A stretch of DNA of 64,000 nt from Bradyrhizobium sp. AZCC 1610 (GCF_036924515.1 NZ_JAZHRR010000001.1:2265001-2329000), one strand, 5' to 3'. Shown: positions 1 through 9,324, counted from the first letter of the stretch. Translations and numbers: made by a program. Notes: generated from the letters alone by a model not told the origin.

Positions 1-19
1 AGCATCCAGAAAGTTATCC

Positions 20-952
20 ATGCGCGTCATCAATGTTGCCGCAGCCCAGCTGGGCCCGATTCAGAAAGCCGACAGCCGCGAAGCCGTCGTCAAGCGCATG
101 ATCGCGCTGATGGATGAAGCCAAGGCGAGGGGGGCCGACCTGATCGTCTATCCGGAGCTCGCCCTCACCACGTTCTTTCCGCGCTGGTACATGGAAGATC
201 AAGCCGAGGTCGACGCCTGGTTCGAACGCGAGATGCCGAATGCGGCAGCAAGGCCTTTGTTTGAGCGGGCCGCCCAGCACAAGATTGCAATGAATTTTGG
301 CTATGCCGAACTGACGCCGGATGGGTATCATTTCAACACCTGCATCCTCACCGACAAGTCCGCGAAAATTGTCGGCAAGTACCGCAAGATTCATCTGCCC
401 GGTCATTCGGAGTTCGACACGGCACGCGCCTTCCAGCATCTGGAGAAGCGCTACTTCGAGCCGGGCGATCTCGGTTTCAACGTCTGGCGCGCGCTCGGCG
501 GCATCTTCGGCATGGCGGTCTGCAACGACCGGCGCTGGCCGGAGACCTATCGCGTGATGGGCCTGCAAGGCGTCGAGATGGTTCTGATCGGTTACAACAC
601 GCCTTCGGTCAATGCCGAGAAGAGCGAGGAGGGGCCTGCGAAGCGGCTGTTCCACAACCGGCTCTCCGCGCAGGCCGGCGCCTACCAGAACTCGACCTGG
701 GTCGTATGCGTTGCGAAGGCCGGGGTAGAGGATGGCCACCCCTTGATCGGCGGCAGCCTGATCGTCGATCCGGACGGTGAGATCGTCGTCGAGGCCAGGA
801 CCGAGGAGGACGAACTGCTGGTCCACGCCTGCGATCTCGACGCCACCATCTTCGGCAAGAACACGATCTTCAATTTCGCGCGTCACCGCCGCATCGAGCA
901 TTACGGCCTGATCACCAGCCGCACCGGCGCGGTGCTGCCTCCGGAAAACTAG
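20..952 (+). CDS. N-carbamoyl-D-amino acid amidohydrolase (D-carbamoylase)
   Basis: Hydrolyses N-carbamoyl-D-amino acids to D-amino acid, CO2 and ammonia, the last step of D-hydantoin use; cytoplasmic. The 310-residue protein is a full-length nitrilase-superfamily enzyme. The catalytic triad is visible as Glu46 (YPELALTTFFPRW), Lys123 (GKYRKIHLPGH) and Cys168 (AVCNDRRWPE), and the C-terminal FNFARHRRIEHYGL stretch matches the Agrobacterium D-carbamoylase as I remember it. The first ATG of the frame is used; only 19 bases precede it, so the upstream context is not visible. A hydantoin racemase converges on it and D-hydantoinase follows. The match to the D-specific type rather than the L-carbamoylase family, which is an unrelated metallopeptidase fold, is strong. 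Confidence 0.93.
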   Translation: MRVINVAAAQLGPIQKADSREAVVKRMIALMDEAKARGADLIVYPELALTTFFPRWYMEDQAEVDAWFEREMPNAAARPLFERAAQHKIAMNFGYAELTPDGYHFNTCILTDKSAKIVGKYRKIHLPGHSEFDTARAFQHLEKRYFEPGDLGFNVWRALGGIFGMAVCNDRRWPETYRVMGLQGVEMVLIGYNTPSVNAEKSEEGPAKRLFHNRLSAQAGAYQNSTWVVCVAKAGVEDGHPLIGGSLIVDPDGEIVVEARTEEDELLVHACDLDATIFGKNTIFNFARHRRIEHYGLITSRTGAVLPPEN

Positions 953-1008
953 ATGTCCGGCATCTCCTTGCTAGCCTGCGACGGAGCGGCCGAAACGTCC
1001 GACCAAAG

Positions 1009-1671
1009 TCAGTGATGCGAGAACTGCACCGTGCCCAGCGCCATGGTCACGGCCGCCTGGGTCGGATCGATCACGGGAATCCCGAGCGCCTGCTCCAGCG
1101 GTCGGCGGTGACGCGCCATGCCCGCACAGCCCATCACGATGGCGCCGGATCCGTCTTCGTCCTTGAGCGCGCGTCCGACCTCGATCATCTTCGCGAGCGT
1201 TCCTTCGCCCGACGCTGCCTCCGCCACGCTCATGTTGAGCGGCCGCTCCCTGGTCAGGCGATCCATCAGGCCCATCTGCCTGAGGTAACGGACATGGCGG
1301 CGAATCGAGCGCTGCGCGATCGCAATGACGCCGAAGGTTTCAGCGCGCGCGAGCGCCGTCAGCACGCCGCATTCGGCGATGCCGAACACCGGCCGGTCGG
1401 TTGCTTCGCGGCAGACATGCAGGCCCGGATCGCTGTAGCAGGCAATGACGAAGGCGGCCGAATGGTTGTCACCTTCGACCAGGCGGCGCAGCGGCATCGC
1501 CACACCATCGACGTCGGCTTGGCTCTCGATCCCGTAGGGGCCTTCAGTCAGCGTTTCGCAGACGATCTCCGGTCCGCCTTCAAAGCCGAGCGGCTTCAAG
1601 GCTTGCTCCAGCCCTTGTGTTACGAGCAGGTTGGAGTTGGGATTGATGACGAGAATGCGCGGCCGGGACAT
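1009..1671 (-). CDS. hyuE: Hydantoin racemase (Asp/Glu/hydantoin racemase family)
   Basis: Interconverts L- and D-5-monosubstituted hydantoins so that a D-specific hydantoinase can use both enantiomers. The 220-residue product begins MSRPRILVINPNSN, the usual family N-terminus. The two catalytic cysteines of cofactor-independent racemases are present: Cys78 in VIACYSDPG and Cys182 in VMGCAGM. An upstream in-frame ATG would add 51 residues of non-family sequence; the chosen ATG has AGGAAAA about 5 bases before it. The gene runs convergently to the D-carbamoylase and divergently from the hydantoinase, so its promoter lies in the ~220 bp shared with the latter. Aspartate or glutamate racemase is less likely given the neighbours. 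Confidence 0.9.
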   Translation of the reverse strand: MSRPRILVINPNSNLLVTQGLEQALKPLGFEGGPEIVCETLTEGPYGIESQADVDGVAMPLRRLVEGDNHSAAFVIACYSDPGLHVCREATDRPVFGIAECGVLTALARAETFGVIAIAQRSIRRHVRYLRQMGLMDRLTRERPLNMSVAEAASGEGTLAKMIEVGRALKDEDGSGAIVMGCAGMARHRRPLEQALGIPVIDPTQAAVTMALGTVQFSHH

Positions 1672-1890
1672 GATGTTTTCCTGCGGGACGACGCGTCGGT
1701 CGATACAGCGCGGCCGACAACAAGACGACAATGGAAGCAATGACCATGCCATCCAGTGATGCATGGTCCACTGTCTGCTGCGAAAGCGCAAGGGAGTGTT
1801 GCGGCACAGGGAGTGTAGCGGCACGATCCGTGCTTTTGTTCAGTCAATGCAAGACATAGGATTCAGGACTCAATAGTTGGAGAGTTTGCC

Positions 1891-3360
1891 ATGACCGAGC
1901 CTGCCTACGATCTTCTCATTCGCGGCGGACGCGTCGCGACCGCAAGCGACGTGTTCGAGGCCGACGTTACCATTTCCGGTGAGACGATTGCAGCCATCGG
2001 CCGTGGGCTGCCGGGCGCGCGGCGGGAGATCGACGCGCGGGGCAAGCTGGTTCTGCCCGGCGGTGTCGACAGCCACGCCCATATCGAGCAGCTGTCGGCC
2101 GCAGGCATCGTGAACGCCGATACGTTCGAGAGTGCGACCGTCTCGGCAGCCTTCGGCGGCACCACCACCGTGATCCCGTTCGCGGCCCAGCATGTCGGCA
2201 TGAAGCTGCCGCAGGTGCTGGAGGAGTATCACGCGCTCGCGAGAAAGGGCGCTGTCATTGACTATGCCTTTCACATGATCATCGCCGATCCGACCAGGGA
2301 AACGCTGGACGCGGATCTGCCCGCACTGATCAAGCAGGGCCATGGCTCGATCAAGATTTTCATGACCTATGATCGCCTGAAAATCGACGACGAACCGCTT
2401 CTCGACATTCTGCTTGCGGCGCGCGACGGCGGCGCGATGCTCTGTGCGCATGCCGAGAACCACGGGATTATCTCCTGGATGGTGAAGCGGCTTCTCGCCC
2501 GCGGCTATACCGATCCAAAATATCACGCCATCAGCCATGCCCGCGTCTCGGAAGCGGAGGCCTTCAACCGGCTGATCGGCATGGCCGCGCTCATCGATCA
2601 ACCGATCATGATCTTTCACGTGTCGACAGCGGAAGGCGCCAGGGTGATCCGCGATGCCCGCGGGCAGGGGCTGAAGGTGTTCGCGGAGACCTGTCCGCAA
2701 TATCTCTTTCTCACCGCCGACGATCTCGACAAGCCCGGCGTGGAAGGCGCCAAATGGATGTGCAGTCCGCCACCGCGCCGCGCCGCCGATCAGGAAGCGC
2801 TGTGGCAGGCGCTTGCCCTCGGCGATCTCCAGACCGTTTCATCCGATCACGCACCGTACCGGTTCGACGAAACGGGCAAACTGCGCGCCGGCTCCAATCC
2901 CAATTTCAAGCAAGTGGCGAATGGTCTGCCGGGGCTGGAAGTCCGCTTGCCGGTGCTGTTCGACGCCATGGTGTCTGGGGGGCGTCTGGGGCTTGAAAAA
3001 TTCGTCGAACTGACCGCGACCGCACCGGCAAAGATCTACAATTTGCATCCGCGCAAGGGCTCGATCGCGGTTGGCGCCGATGCGGATATCGCGATCTGGG
3101 ACCCGGCGCGCGAGGTCACGCTGAGCGACGCGATGATGCACGACCTCGCAGGCTATACGCCGTTCGCTGGCCGCAAGTTGCGCGGCTGGCCGATTACGGT
3201 GCTGTCGCACGGGCGCGTCATCGTGGCGGACGGCAAACGTTCGGTCGAAGCGGGCTCCGGACGTTTTCTCGCACGCACGGGAGGGGAGGCTGCGAAACCG
3301 ACCGGCCGCCTGATGCCGGACATGGACCCGGAACAGAATTTCGGCGCGACACTTCTATGA
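1891..3360 (+). CDS. hydA: D-hydantoinase / dihydropyrimidinase
   Basis: Cyclic amidohydrolase that opens 5-substituted hydantoins (or dihydropyrimidines) to N-carbamoyl amino acids. At 489 residues it is full length. The binuclear metal site is complete: His62 and His64 (DSHAHIEQ), Lys155 expected to be carboxylated (GSIKIFMTYDR), His187 (CAHAENH), His243 (FHVSTAEGA) and Asp319 (SSDHAPY). GGAGAG lies about 9 bases before the ATG. Together with the D-carbamoylase and the racemase it completes a route from racemic hydantoins to D-amino acids. The sequence alone does not decide between pyrimidine catabolism and hydantoin use; the racemase neighbour favours hydantoins. Confidence 0.93.
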   Translation: MTEPAYDLLIRGGRVATASDVFEADVTISGETIAAIGRGLPGARREIDARGKLVLPGGVDSHAHIEQLSAAGIVNADTFESATVSAAFGGTTTVIPFAAQHVGMKLPQVLEEYHALARKGAVIDYAFHMIIADPTRETLDADLPALIKQGHGSIKIFMTYDRLKIDDEPLLDILLAARDGGAMLCAHAENHGIISWMVKRLLARGYTDPKYHAISHARVSEAEAFNRLIGMAALIDQPIMIFHVSTAEGARVIRDARGQGLKVFAETCPQYLFLTADDLDKPGVEGAKWMCSPPPRRAADQEALWQALALGDLQTVSSDHAPYRFDETGKLRAGSNPNFKQVANGLPGLEVRLPVLFDAMVSGGRLGLEKFVELTATAPAKIYNLHPRKGSIAVGADADIAIWDPAREVTLSDAMMHDLAGYTPFAGRKLRGWPITVLSHGRVIVADGKRSVEAGSGRFLARTGGEAAKPTGRLMPDMDPEQNFGATLL

Positions 3361-3399
3361 TCCATCCGCCGCGATGTGTTTGGATTGAGCGATGAGAAT

Positions 3400-3718
3400 C
3401 CTTGTTTTCGTTGAAGCCCGCCATGCGGCAAGGACGTCGTGCAGTCCGCCGTGGTCGGCAGTGCCGCCGACGGCAATGAGGAGATTGCCGCCTTTGCTGC
3501 CGGGGTCACGCGTGACGCCGGAGGAACTGATGAGTTTCATCCGATTTCAGCTCACCTCATACAAGCGGCCGTCCAAAATCGTTATCCTTGATGCCTTGCC
3601 GGCCAGCTCAACCGGCAAGATACTCAAGCACAAGCTTGCGGCGTCCTTGCGTGTCGGAGGTGGTGAAACCCCTCCGGCGCGGACGGTCGAATTTTCGCAG
3701 ACGGTATATCTAACCTGA
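3400..3718 (+). pseudogene. C-terminal remnant of an AMP-forming acyl-CoA synthetase, frameshifted
   Basis: Two reading frames together encode the end of an ANL-family ligase. One frame, from about 3428, reads KDVVQSAVVGSAADGNEEI. The other, from about 3512, continues VTPEELMSFIRFQLTSYKRP and then ASSTGKILKHKL, which carries the conserved near-terminal lysine. The frame changes around 3505-3515. The adenylation core (SGTTG motif and so on) is absent, so this is a truncated and frameshifted relic. It lies between the hydantoinase and an intact SDR; an acyl-CoA dehydrogenase relic beyond the SDR suggests all three once formed one acyl-CoA operon. Confidence 0.8.
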
Positions 3719-3732
3719 CCGGGAGAACACCC

Positions 3733-4470
3733 TTGCAGAAGAGAAACGCAACCGTGGCCGTGATCGGCGCCGGAGACTACATCGGCGGCGAGATCGCCAA
3801 GAAGTTCGCCTCAGAGGGCTTCACGTTGTTCGCCGGGCGACGCAACGGCGCCAAGCTTGAGCCGTTGGTCAAGGAAATCGAGAAGGCCGGAGGCGAAATC
3901 CACGCACGCTCCCTCGATGCACGCAAGGAAGAGGAGATTATCTCCTTCCTTGGCGATGCGGACAAACACGCTCCGCTGGAGGTCTGCATCTTCAACATCG
4001 GAGCCAACGTCAACTTTCCGATTTTGGATACGACCGAACGCGTATTCCGCAAGGTCTGGGAAATGGCCTGCTATTCGGGCTTTCTCGCCGGTCGCGAGGC
4101 AGCTCGCCTGATGCTTCCCCGCGGCAAAGGCAATATCTTCTTTACCGGTGCGACAGCGAGCCTTCGCGGTGGGGCGGGATATGCGGCTTTCGCCAGCGCC
4201 AAGTTCGGCCTGCGCGCCGTTGCACAGGCGGCCGCGCGCGAGTTGGGCCCCAGGAATATCCATGTCGCGCATCTCATTATCGACTCCGGTGTCGACACCG
4301 AATGGGTGCGGCAGCGGCGAATCGAGGCGCTTGGCCCCAATGCGCTGGATGACCCCGATCTCTTGATGCCGCCATCGTCGGTCGCAGAATCCTATTGGCT
4401 GCTCTATCAGCAGCCGCGCAGCGCCTGGACCTTCGAGCTCGAGATTCGCCCGTTCGGCGAAAAGTGGTAG
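3733..4470 (+). CDS. Atypical short-chain dehydrogenase (SDR) with Phe in place of the catalytic Tyr
   Basis: Rossmann-fold NAD(P)-dependent oxidoreductase of 245 residues with unknown substrate. The cofactor loop is VIGAGDYIGGE (residues 10-20), followed by GRR at the end of strand 2, which favours NADP(H), and the NIGAN motif. At the expected YxxxK site the sequence is FASAK (Phe153, Lys157), and the nearest Tyr is residue 150. I recall an SDR subgroup with AAFA(S/A)AK and a RELGP..IHVAH tail like this one, so the change is probably a family trait and not damage. It starts 14 bases after the synthetase relic and ends 15 bases before an acyl-CoA dehydrogenase relic. It looks intact, though its operon has decayed. 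Confidence 0.82.
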   Translation: MQKRNATVAVIGAGDYIGGEIAKKFASEGFTLFAGRRNGAKLEPLVKEIEKAGGEIHARSLDARKEEEIISFLGDADKHAPLEVCIFNIGANVNFPILDTTERVFRKVWEMACYSGFLAGREAARLMLPRGKGNIFFTGATASLRGGAGYAAFASAKFGLRAVAQAAARELGPRNIHVAHLIIDSGVDTEWVRQRRIEALGPNALDDPDLLMPPSSVAESYWLLYQQPRSAWTFELEIRPFGEKW

Positions 4471-4485
4471 CGGGAGCCGTCTGCG

Positions 4486-4800
4486 ATGGAGCTTAACCTA
4501 TCCAGTGAGGAGGCTGCGTTTCGTGACGAGGTGCGCCTTCATCGCGGAGGACGACGCTGGCCCGGCATGCCGACTGGATTTTCTGCCTGGTGCGGACCGA
4601 TCCTTCGGCCAAGGCTCACGCGGGCATCTCCTTCCCGTTGATCGACATGAAATCGCCCGGGGTCACCGTGCGCCTCCCTGCTGAGAATTTGATCGGAGAG
4701 GAAAACAAGGGGTGGGCTTACATGGTATTCGGTGTTGGTCGAATGGGGCGGTGAGAGGTGCGCGCTATTGGCCAGCGGCGCCGGTACTGCAGCCCTCAGC
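4486..4800 (+). pseudogene. Acyl-CoA dehydrogenase remnant, internally deleted
   Basis: An ATG at 4486 begins MELNLSSEEAAFRDEVR, a typical acyl-CoA dehydrogenase N-terminus. After about 60 bases it jumps, without the intervening helices, to ARHADWIFCLVRTD and ISFPLIDMKSPGVTVR, which is the middle beta-domain. It then reaches NLIGEENKGWAYMVFGVGR before a stop. Degenerate LLASGAGTA-like sequence follows in another frame. The FAD-binding C-terminal half and the catalytic base are missing. It is a deletion product of a roughly 380-residue enzyme and completes the picture of a decayed acyl-CoA catabolic operon. Confidence 0.78.
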
Positions 4801-5163
4801 TAGTACGGCAATGCAGTGCTAGACCCGGATAAAATCGATGCAGGTAAATCAATTGAAAAAGTCGGACCTGGTTCAACTAAACAAATGCGCGATGATGAAG
4901 TGGTGCCGCTGATTTGCCCGACGTGTCAAATGCTTTCGCGGGATCGCCAAAACCATCCATGCCAGCAACCGCTTGGCTACTTTGCATGGGGTTGTTTTCG
5001 ATATTTTAGTTGAGCGCGCTGCGCGCCTCCGCCGACCAAAAACAGCTTACGTGCAAAGACTCGCAGCCGCCCCGTGGCCGGTCTGCGAGAGGCGATGAAC
5101 CTGTCGGCGGCGACTACGCCCTCATTGTCGCTAACCGTACTCGAGTTTTACGATTTACTTAAC
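4801..5163. other. Gene-free stretch with lower GC
   Basis: No supported gene. The stretch is visibly richer in A/T than its surroundings, especially around 4815-4880. The only open frame is a 65-codon one on the plus strand with no ribosome binding site or recognisable motif. It is probably erosion debris between the acyl-CoA dehydrogenase relic and the 3' end of the cytochrome gene. Confidence 0.5.
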
Positions 5164-6033
5164 TTAGCGTTTGCTGCTTCCGCCCTCCGTTGCTCGGTTC
5201 TTCCTATCCGCCATGTGATTCAAATACGCCAAGATCAGCCCGAGTTCCTCATCGCTCAGCTCCTCTTCGGCAAAGCTGGGCATCCGCTGCTCGGGCCAAA
5301 CCCGGACCGAGCGTGGATTTCGGATCAGCGCGCGCAAACCGGCATCGGTGAAGTACTCGGTTGGGTTCATCGGCAAATTCAGATCGGGGCCAGCCGATGC
5401 CGATCCTGCCTGGTTCATCGTGTGGCATGTGAAGCATTTGTTCACGAAAAGGGTTTGCCCGTCTCGCGCCGGATGGAGGGCAGGGAGCATGGGATCAACC
5501 GCGAGCGTGGGCCACCGCTTGGCTGGCGCGTCTTGCACCGATAAACTGACAAGTTGGTAGGGCCACATCATGGTTGGGACGGATGACGCTTGATCGCCGA
5601 GCCATACGACATAGAAGGCGCCTGCGCTCTTATCCTTACCTGGAATTGGCGGCCACGGCCTGTCGGCGGCTTCGATTGCCATATACGCGACGACGCCGTC
5701 TTTGGCGTACACCAGATCGCGAGGGAGTTGCGTCACGAAGCCGTCTTGCGCTACCGCTTCCACCACGGCATCGGGCGGAATGGCAACTCCTTCAAGCAAC
5801 TTCGCGAGCGCCACGGCTCGATACGTCCGAGGAGTACGGTATGCGACATCACGCGACGTGGTGATTTCGACGACATCCGTGCGGGCAAGCAGCGCGTCCC
5901 GATCGAAGATTTGGACGCCGCCATCGGCTGACACCGTCAACGTCGGACCGGTTGCCCAAACCGATGTTGGCACTGTGAAGGAAACCAGCGAGAAAGCTAA
6001 CGTGACAGCGAGCCCGATCATCATCGTAGGCAT
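5164..6033 (-). CDS. Exported c-type cytochrome with an N-terminal molybdopterin-binding-like domain
   Basis: Periplasmic electron carrier of about 289 residues. A signal peptide (MPTMMIGLAVTLAFSLVSF... to VWA) is followed by a ~150-residue domain resembling the oxidoreductase molybdopterin-binding fold (TYRAVALAKLLEGV, FYVVWLGDQ). The C-terminal part is a mono-haem cytochrome c domain with haem motif CFTCH and probable axial Met in QRMPSF, ending SDEELGLILAYLNHM. A start 13 codons upstream is possible; the inner ATG gives a cleaner signal peptide and has GAGGG before it. It is divergent from a Tat-exported molybdenum hydroxylase pair, so it is a plausible electron acceptor for that enzyme. 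Substrate oxidation by its own N-terminal domain cannot be excluded. Confidence 0.8.
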   Translation of the reverse strand: MPTMMIGLAVTLAFSLVSFTVPTSVWATGPTLTVSADGGVQIFDRDALLARTDVVEITTSRDVAYRTPRTYRAVALAKLLEGVAIPPDAVVEAVAQDGFVTQLPRDLVYAKDGVVAYMAIEAADRPWPPIPGKDKSAGAFYVVWLGDQASSVPTMMWPYQLVSLSVQDAPAKRWPTLAVDPMLPALHPARDGQTLFVNKCFTCHTMNQAGSASAGPDLNLPMNPTEYFTDAGLRALIRNPRSVRVWPEQRMPSFAEEELSDEELGLILAYLNHMADRKNRATEGGSSKR

Positions 6034-6477
6034 ATCCGAAACATCCCTCGGACGCGGCAATGTTAGACGCACAATGCGACTATCGCAGAGTTACACCTAT
6101 TCCCAACTCCTCCAGCAGCGAAGCCCAACTCTTCGAAAAAATCTCGTCTCGTGTGGGCCACTGCGTAAGGGCTCTTGACCAAAAGCGCGCCGCTTCGACT
6201 AGGCAGCCCTCGCTAAATACAAGAGTAAACAAGGTGTTGTGAACCCTATTCGCCCCCGATTTGTGGTAGCTTTCCTGACGTCCATACCTTGAACAAAGAA
6301 AGTTAAAACAGGAGGATGGGCCCGAGCAGACAATCAATCAGATCCTACGGTGCAGTCTGCAGTTTCTCTGCGAGGTCAGCTTTGCCTGAGACCGTACGAG
6401 GGGGTGCCCCAGGATAGATGTTCTCGCTCACCTCGAAGAGACGCATGACGGCTCTGTATGAGGAGGGAGAGACGATC
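6034..6477. promoter_or_regulatory. Divergent intergenic region, cytochrome c / molybdenum hydroxylase
   Basis: 444 bases without a supported gene. The region must hold the promoters of the leftward cytochrome gene and the rightward hydroxylase operon. AGGAGG at about 6310 runs directly into an ATG that opens a 33-codon frame ending at about 6415. The spacing is too short for normal initiation, so I do not call it a gene. A second AGGAGG-type site at about 6460 serves the hydroxylase small subunit. No clear operator palindrome was found. Confidence 0.4.
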
Positions 6478-6927
6478 ATGATCAAGGTGAATGTTAATGG
6501 CCAGGAACTGAACTGGGATGGCGATCCTGATCTTCCGCTACTGTGGTTTATCCGTGACGAAGTGGGCCTGACGGGCACCAAGTTCGGCTGCGGCCAGGCC
6601 CTCTGCGGTTCATGCACCGTCATCGTCAAGCAGGCGGTGCGCGCCTGCATCACCTCCGTGTCCGACGTCCGCGGCCGCGAGGTAACCACTATCGAAGGCC
6701 TTCATCCAACTGGCGATCACCCGGTGCAAAAGGCATGGCGGCAGCTCAATGTGCCGCAATGCGGCTTTTGCCAGACCGGCCAGATCATGCAGGCAGCGGC
6801 GCTGTTGATGGATAATCCAAAACCGTCGCACGACCAGATCCGCGAATCCCTGTCCGGGAATATCTGCCGGTGCGGCTGCTACCAGCGCATCGAAAACGCG
6901 GTCCATCTCGCATCGACGGGGGTGTGA
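6478..6927 (+). CDS. (2Fe-2S) small subunit of a molybdenum hydroxylase (IorA/CoxS type)
   Basis: Electron-transfer subunit of a xanthine-dehydrogenase-family enzyme, 149 residues. The N-terminal plant-ferredoxin-type cluster site is CGQALCGSC preceded by GTKFG. The second cluster is bound by CGFCQTGQ and NICRCGCYQRI. The chosen ATG has AGGAGGGAGAG upstream; the frame extends 20 codons further without family similarity. It ends one base before the large-subunit ATG, so the two are translationally coupled. No FAD subunit gene is present, which matches the two-subunit isoquinoline-1-oxidoreductase / aldehyde dehydrogenase type that passes electrons to a cytochrome c. Confidence 0.93.
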   Translation: MIKVNVNGQELNWDGDPDLPLLWFIRDEVGLTGTKFGCGQALCGSCTVIVKQAVRACITSVSDVRGREVTTIEGLHPTGDHPVQKAWRQLNVPQCGFCQTGQIMQAAALLMDNPKPSHDQIRESLSGNICRCGCYQRIENAVHLASTGV

Positions 6928-6928
6928 C

Positions 6929-9244
6929 ATGAATATCCTCACCAATCCCAGCAAGCTTCGCGGCTTCGAGAAGCACATCAAAATCGAGAACGTTTCGCGT
7001 CGCAGCATCCTCAAGGGTCTCGGCCTCGCCGGCGGGTTCGTGCTGGCCGCCCCCGTGATGACGCGTACGGCCTTTGCATATGAGACCGGCGCCAGTCAGA
7101 TGCCGCACGGAACCGTGGTGGATCCGCGCGTGTTCGTCGCCATCGCGCCGGATGGAATCGTCACCGTCGTCGCGCACCGCGCCGAGATGGGAACCGGTGT
7201 GCGCACCAGCCTGCCCCTGATCGTCGCCGAAGAGATGGAGGCCGACTGGAAGCGCGTTCGGGTCCAGCAGGCGCATGGCGACGAGGTCAAGTTCGGCAAC
7301 CAGGATACCGACGGCTCGCGCAGCACGCGGCACTACCTGATGCCGATGCGCCAGATCGGCGCGTCGGCCCGCACGATGCTCGAGCAGGCCGCAGCGAAAC
7401 GCTGGGGCGTGCCGGCGAGCGAAGTGAAGGCCGTCAATCACGAAGTCATCCATAGCGCCAGCGGTCGCAAGCTCGGCTTTGGTGAATTGGCCGCTGACGC
7501 CGCAAAGCAGTCGGTGCCGAGCGTCGAGGGCCTCAAGCTTAAGGACCCCAAGGACTTCCGCTATCTCGGCAAGGGCGAGATCGGGATCGTCGACCTCCAC
7601 GACATCACGACGGGCGCGGCCCGTTACGGTGCAGACGTGCGGCTACCCGGCATGAAATATGCCGTCATCGCCCGGCCGCCAGTGACCGGCGGCAAGGCCG
7701 TGTCGTTTGACGGGGCGGAGGCGATGAAGGTTTCCGGCGTCGAGAAGGTGTTGGAAGTGAAGGGCTGGCCGTGGCCCTCGAAATTCCAGCCGCTCGGCGG
7801 CGTCGCCGTCATTGCCCGCAACACCGGCGCGGCGATCAAGGGCCGCGACGCCCTGAAGATCGTCTGGGACGATGGCGCCAACGGCAAATACGACTCGGTC
7901 GCTTACCGGGCCGAACTGGAGGCAGCCGCGCGGAAGCCCGGCCTGGTGGTACGCAAGGAGGGGGACGTAGAAGCCGCCTTGAAGGGCGCCGACAAGGTGA
8001 TCGTAGGCGAGTACTATCTGCCGCATCTCGCCCATGTCGCCATGGAGCCGCCGGTTGCGGTCGCTGACGTCAAGGGCGACAAGGCGGAGATCTGGGGACC
8101 GGTGCAAAGCGCGGGCGGAACGCGCGAGGACGTCGCCAAGACGCTTGGCATTCCCCAGGAGAATGTCACCGTCAATGTCACCCTGCTCGGCGGCGGCTTC
8201 GGCCGCAAGTCGAAGTGCGATTTCGCCCTCGAAGCGGCCCTGCTTTCAAAGGAACTCGGCGCCCCCGTACAGGTGCAATGGACGCGGGAAGACGACGTTC
8301 GCAACGGCTTCCTGCACACCGTCTCGGTGGAACGCATCGAGGCCGGCCTCGACAAGAACGGCAAGGTGACGGCTTGGCGGCATCGCAGCGTCGCGCCGAG
8401 CATCGCCTCGACATTTGCCGCCGGTGCGGTGCATCAGGCGCCGTTCGAACTCGGCATGGGGCTGGTCGACATGCCCTTCGAGATCGCCAACGTCCAGTGC
8501 GAGAATCCGGAAGCGGCCGCGCGTACCCGGATCGGCTGGTTCCGCTCGGTGTCGAATATCCCGCGCGCCTTCGCGGTGCAGTCCATGGTCGGTGAAATCG
8601 CCCATACCACCAAACGCGACCAAAAGGATATGCTGCTGGAGCTGATCGGCGTGCCGCGGATCCTCAACCTCACCTCGGTGAAGGATCTGTGGAACTACGG
8701 CGAGCCCTACGGCAGCTACCCGATCGATACTGGACGGCTGCGCAAGGTGGTCGAGCTGGTCGCCGACAAAGGCGGCTGGGGCCGGTCCGTCCCCAAGGGA
8801 CACGGGCTCGGCATTGCCGTGCATCGCAGCTTCGTCAGCTATATCGCGACCATCGTCGAGGTGGCGGTTGACGACAAGGGCAAGCTCACTGTGCCCAGGG
8901 TCGATACCGCCATCGATTGCGGAACCTACGTCAATCCGGAGCGGATCCAGTCGCAGATCGAGGGCGCCGCGATCATGGGCCTGAGCCTTGCCAAACACGG
9001 CGCGGTCACCTTCAAGGACGGCAAGGTGCAACAGGGTAATTTCGACGATTTCCCGGTGCTCCGGATCGACGAGTCCCCGGCCGTGACGAACGTCTACATC
9101 GTGCCTGCCGGCGCCGACACGCCGCCTAGCGGCGTCGGTGAGCCGGGCGTGCCGCCCTTTGCGCCGGCGCTGATCAACGCGATCTTCGCCGCGACCGGCA
9201 AGCGCATCCGCGCCCTGCCGATCGGCAAGCAACTTGAAGCCTAA
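6929..9244 (+). CDS. Molybdopterin-binding large subunit of a Tat-exported molybdenum hydroxylase (IorB-like aldehyde dehydrogenase)
   Basis: Catalytic subunit of 771 residues that hydroxylates an aldehyde or N-heterocycle at a molybdenum-cytosine-dinucleotide centre. It carries a twin-arginine signal ([20 protein letters not shown], residues 23-42), so the heterodimer should be carried to the periplasm with the small subunit as passenger. Family motifs include the cofactor-contact region LGGGFGRKS and the active-site glutamate in GVGEPGVPP near the C-terminus. The length suits the fused IorB class, which binds MCD through two homologous halves. The substrate cannot be read from sequence. The divergent cytochrome c and downstream PQQ dehydrogenase suggest serial alcohol-to-aldehyde-to-acid oxidation. 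Confidence 0.9.
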   Translation: MNILTNPSKLRGFEKHIKIENVSRRSILKGLGLAGGFVLAAPVMTRTAFAYETGASQMPHGTVVDPRVFVAIAPDGIVTVVAHRAEMGTGVRTSLPLIVAEEMEADWKRVRVQQAHGDEVKFGNQDTDGSRSTRHYLMPMRQIGASARTMLEQAAAKRWGVPASEVKAVNHEVIHSASGRKLGFGELAADAAKQSVPSVEGLKLKDPKDFRYLGKGEIGIVDLHDITTGAARYGADVRLPGMKYAVIARPPVTGGKAVSFDGAEAMKVSGVEKVLEVKGWPWPSKFQPLGGVAVIARNTGAAIKGRDALKIVWDDGANGKYDSVAYRAELEAAARKPGLVVRKEGDVEAALKGADKVIVGEYYLPHLAHVAMEPPVAVADVKGDKAEIWGPVQSAGGTREDVAKTLGIPQENVTVNVTLLGGGFGRKSKCDFALEAALLSKELGAPVQVQWTREDDVRNGFLHTVSVERIEAGLDKNGKVTAWRHRSVAPSIASTFAAGAVHQAPFELGMGLVDMPFEIANVQCENPEAAARTRIGWFRSVSNIPRAFAVQSMVGEIAHTTKRDQKDMLLELIGVPRILNLTSVKDLWNYGEPYGSYPIDTGRLRKVVELVADKGGWGRSVPKGHGLGIAVHRSFVSYIATIVEVAVDDKGKLTVPRVDTAIDCGTYVNPERIQSQIEGAAIMGLSLAKHGAVTFKDGKVQQGNFDDFPVLRIDESPAVTNVYIVPAGADTPPSGVGEPGVPPFAPALINAIFAATGKRIRALPIGKQLEA

Positions 9245-9324
9245 GGCGGGTTCGAACGAGGATAGAAGCGGAAGACCAAGACCAAGGCTAAGCAGCCCGA
9301 ACGTCATCAGTCGGTAGCCATAAA

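Noticed and set aside
1012..1743. Long plus-strand open frame opposite the hydantoin racemase
   Set aside because: Antisense shadow of a well-supported racemase gene, with Arg/His-rich low-information sequence and no family motif. Many similar antisense frames across the window were rejected for the same reason.
4816..5013. 65-codon plus-strand frame in the low-GC stretch
   Set aside because: No SD sequence, no recognisable motif, and surrounded by decayed gene fragments.
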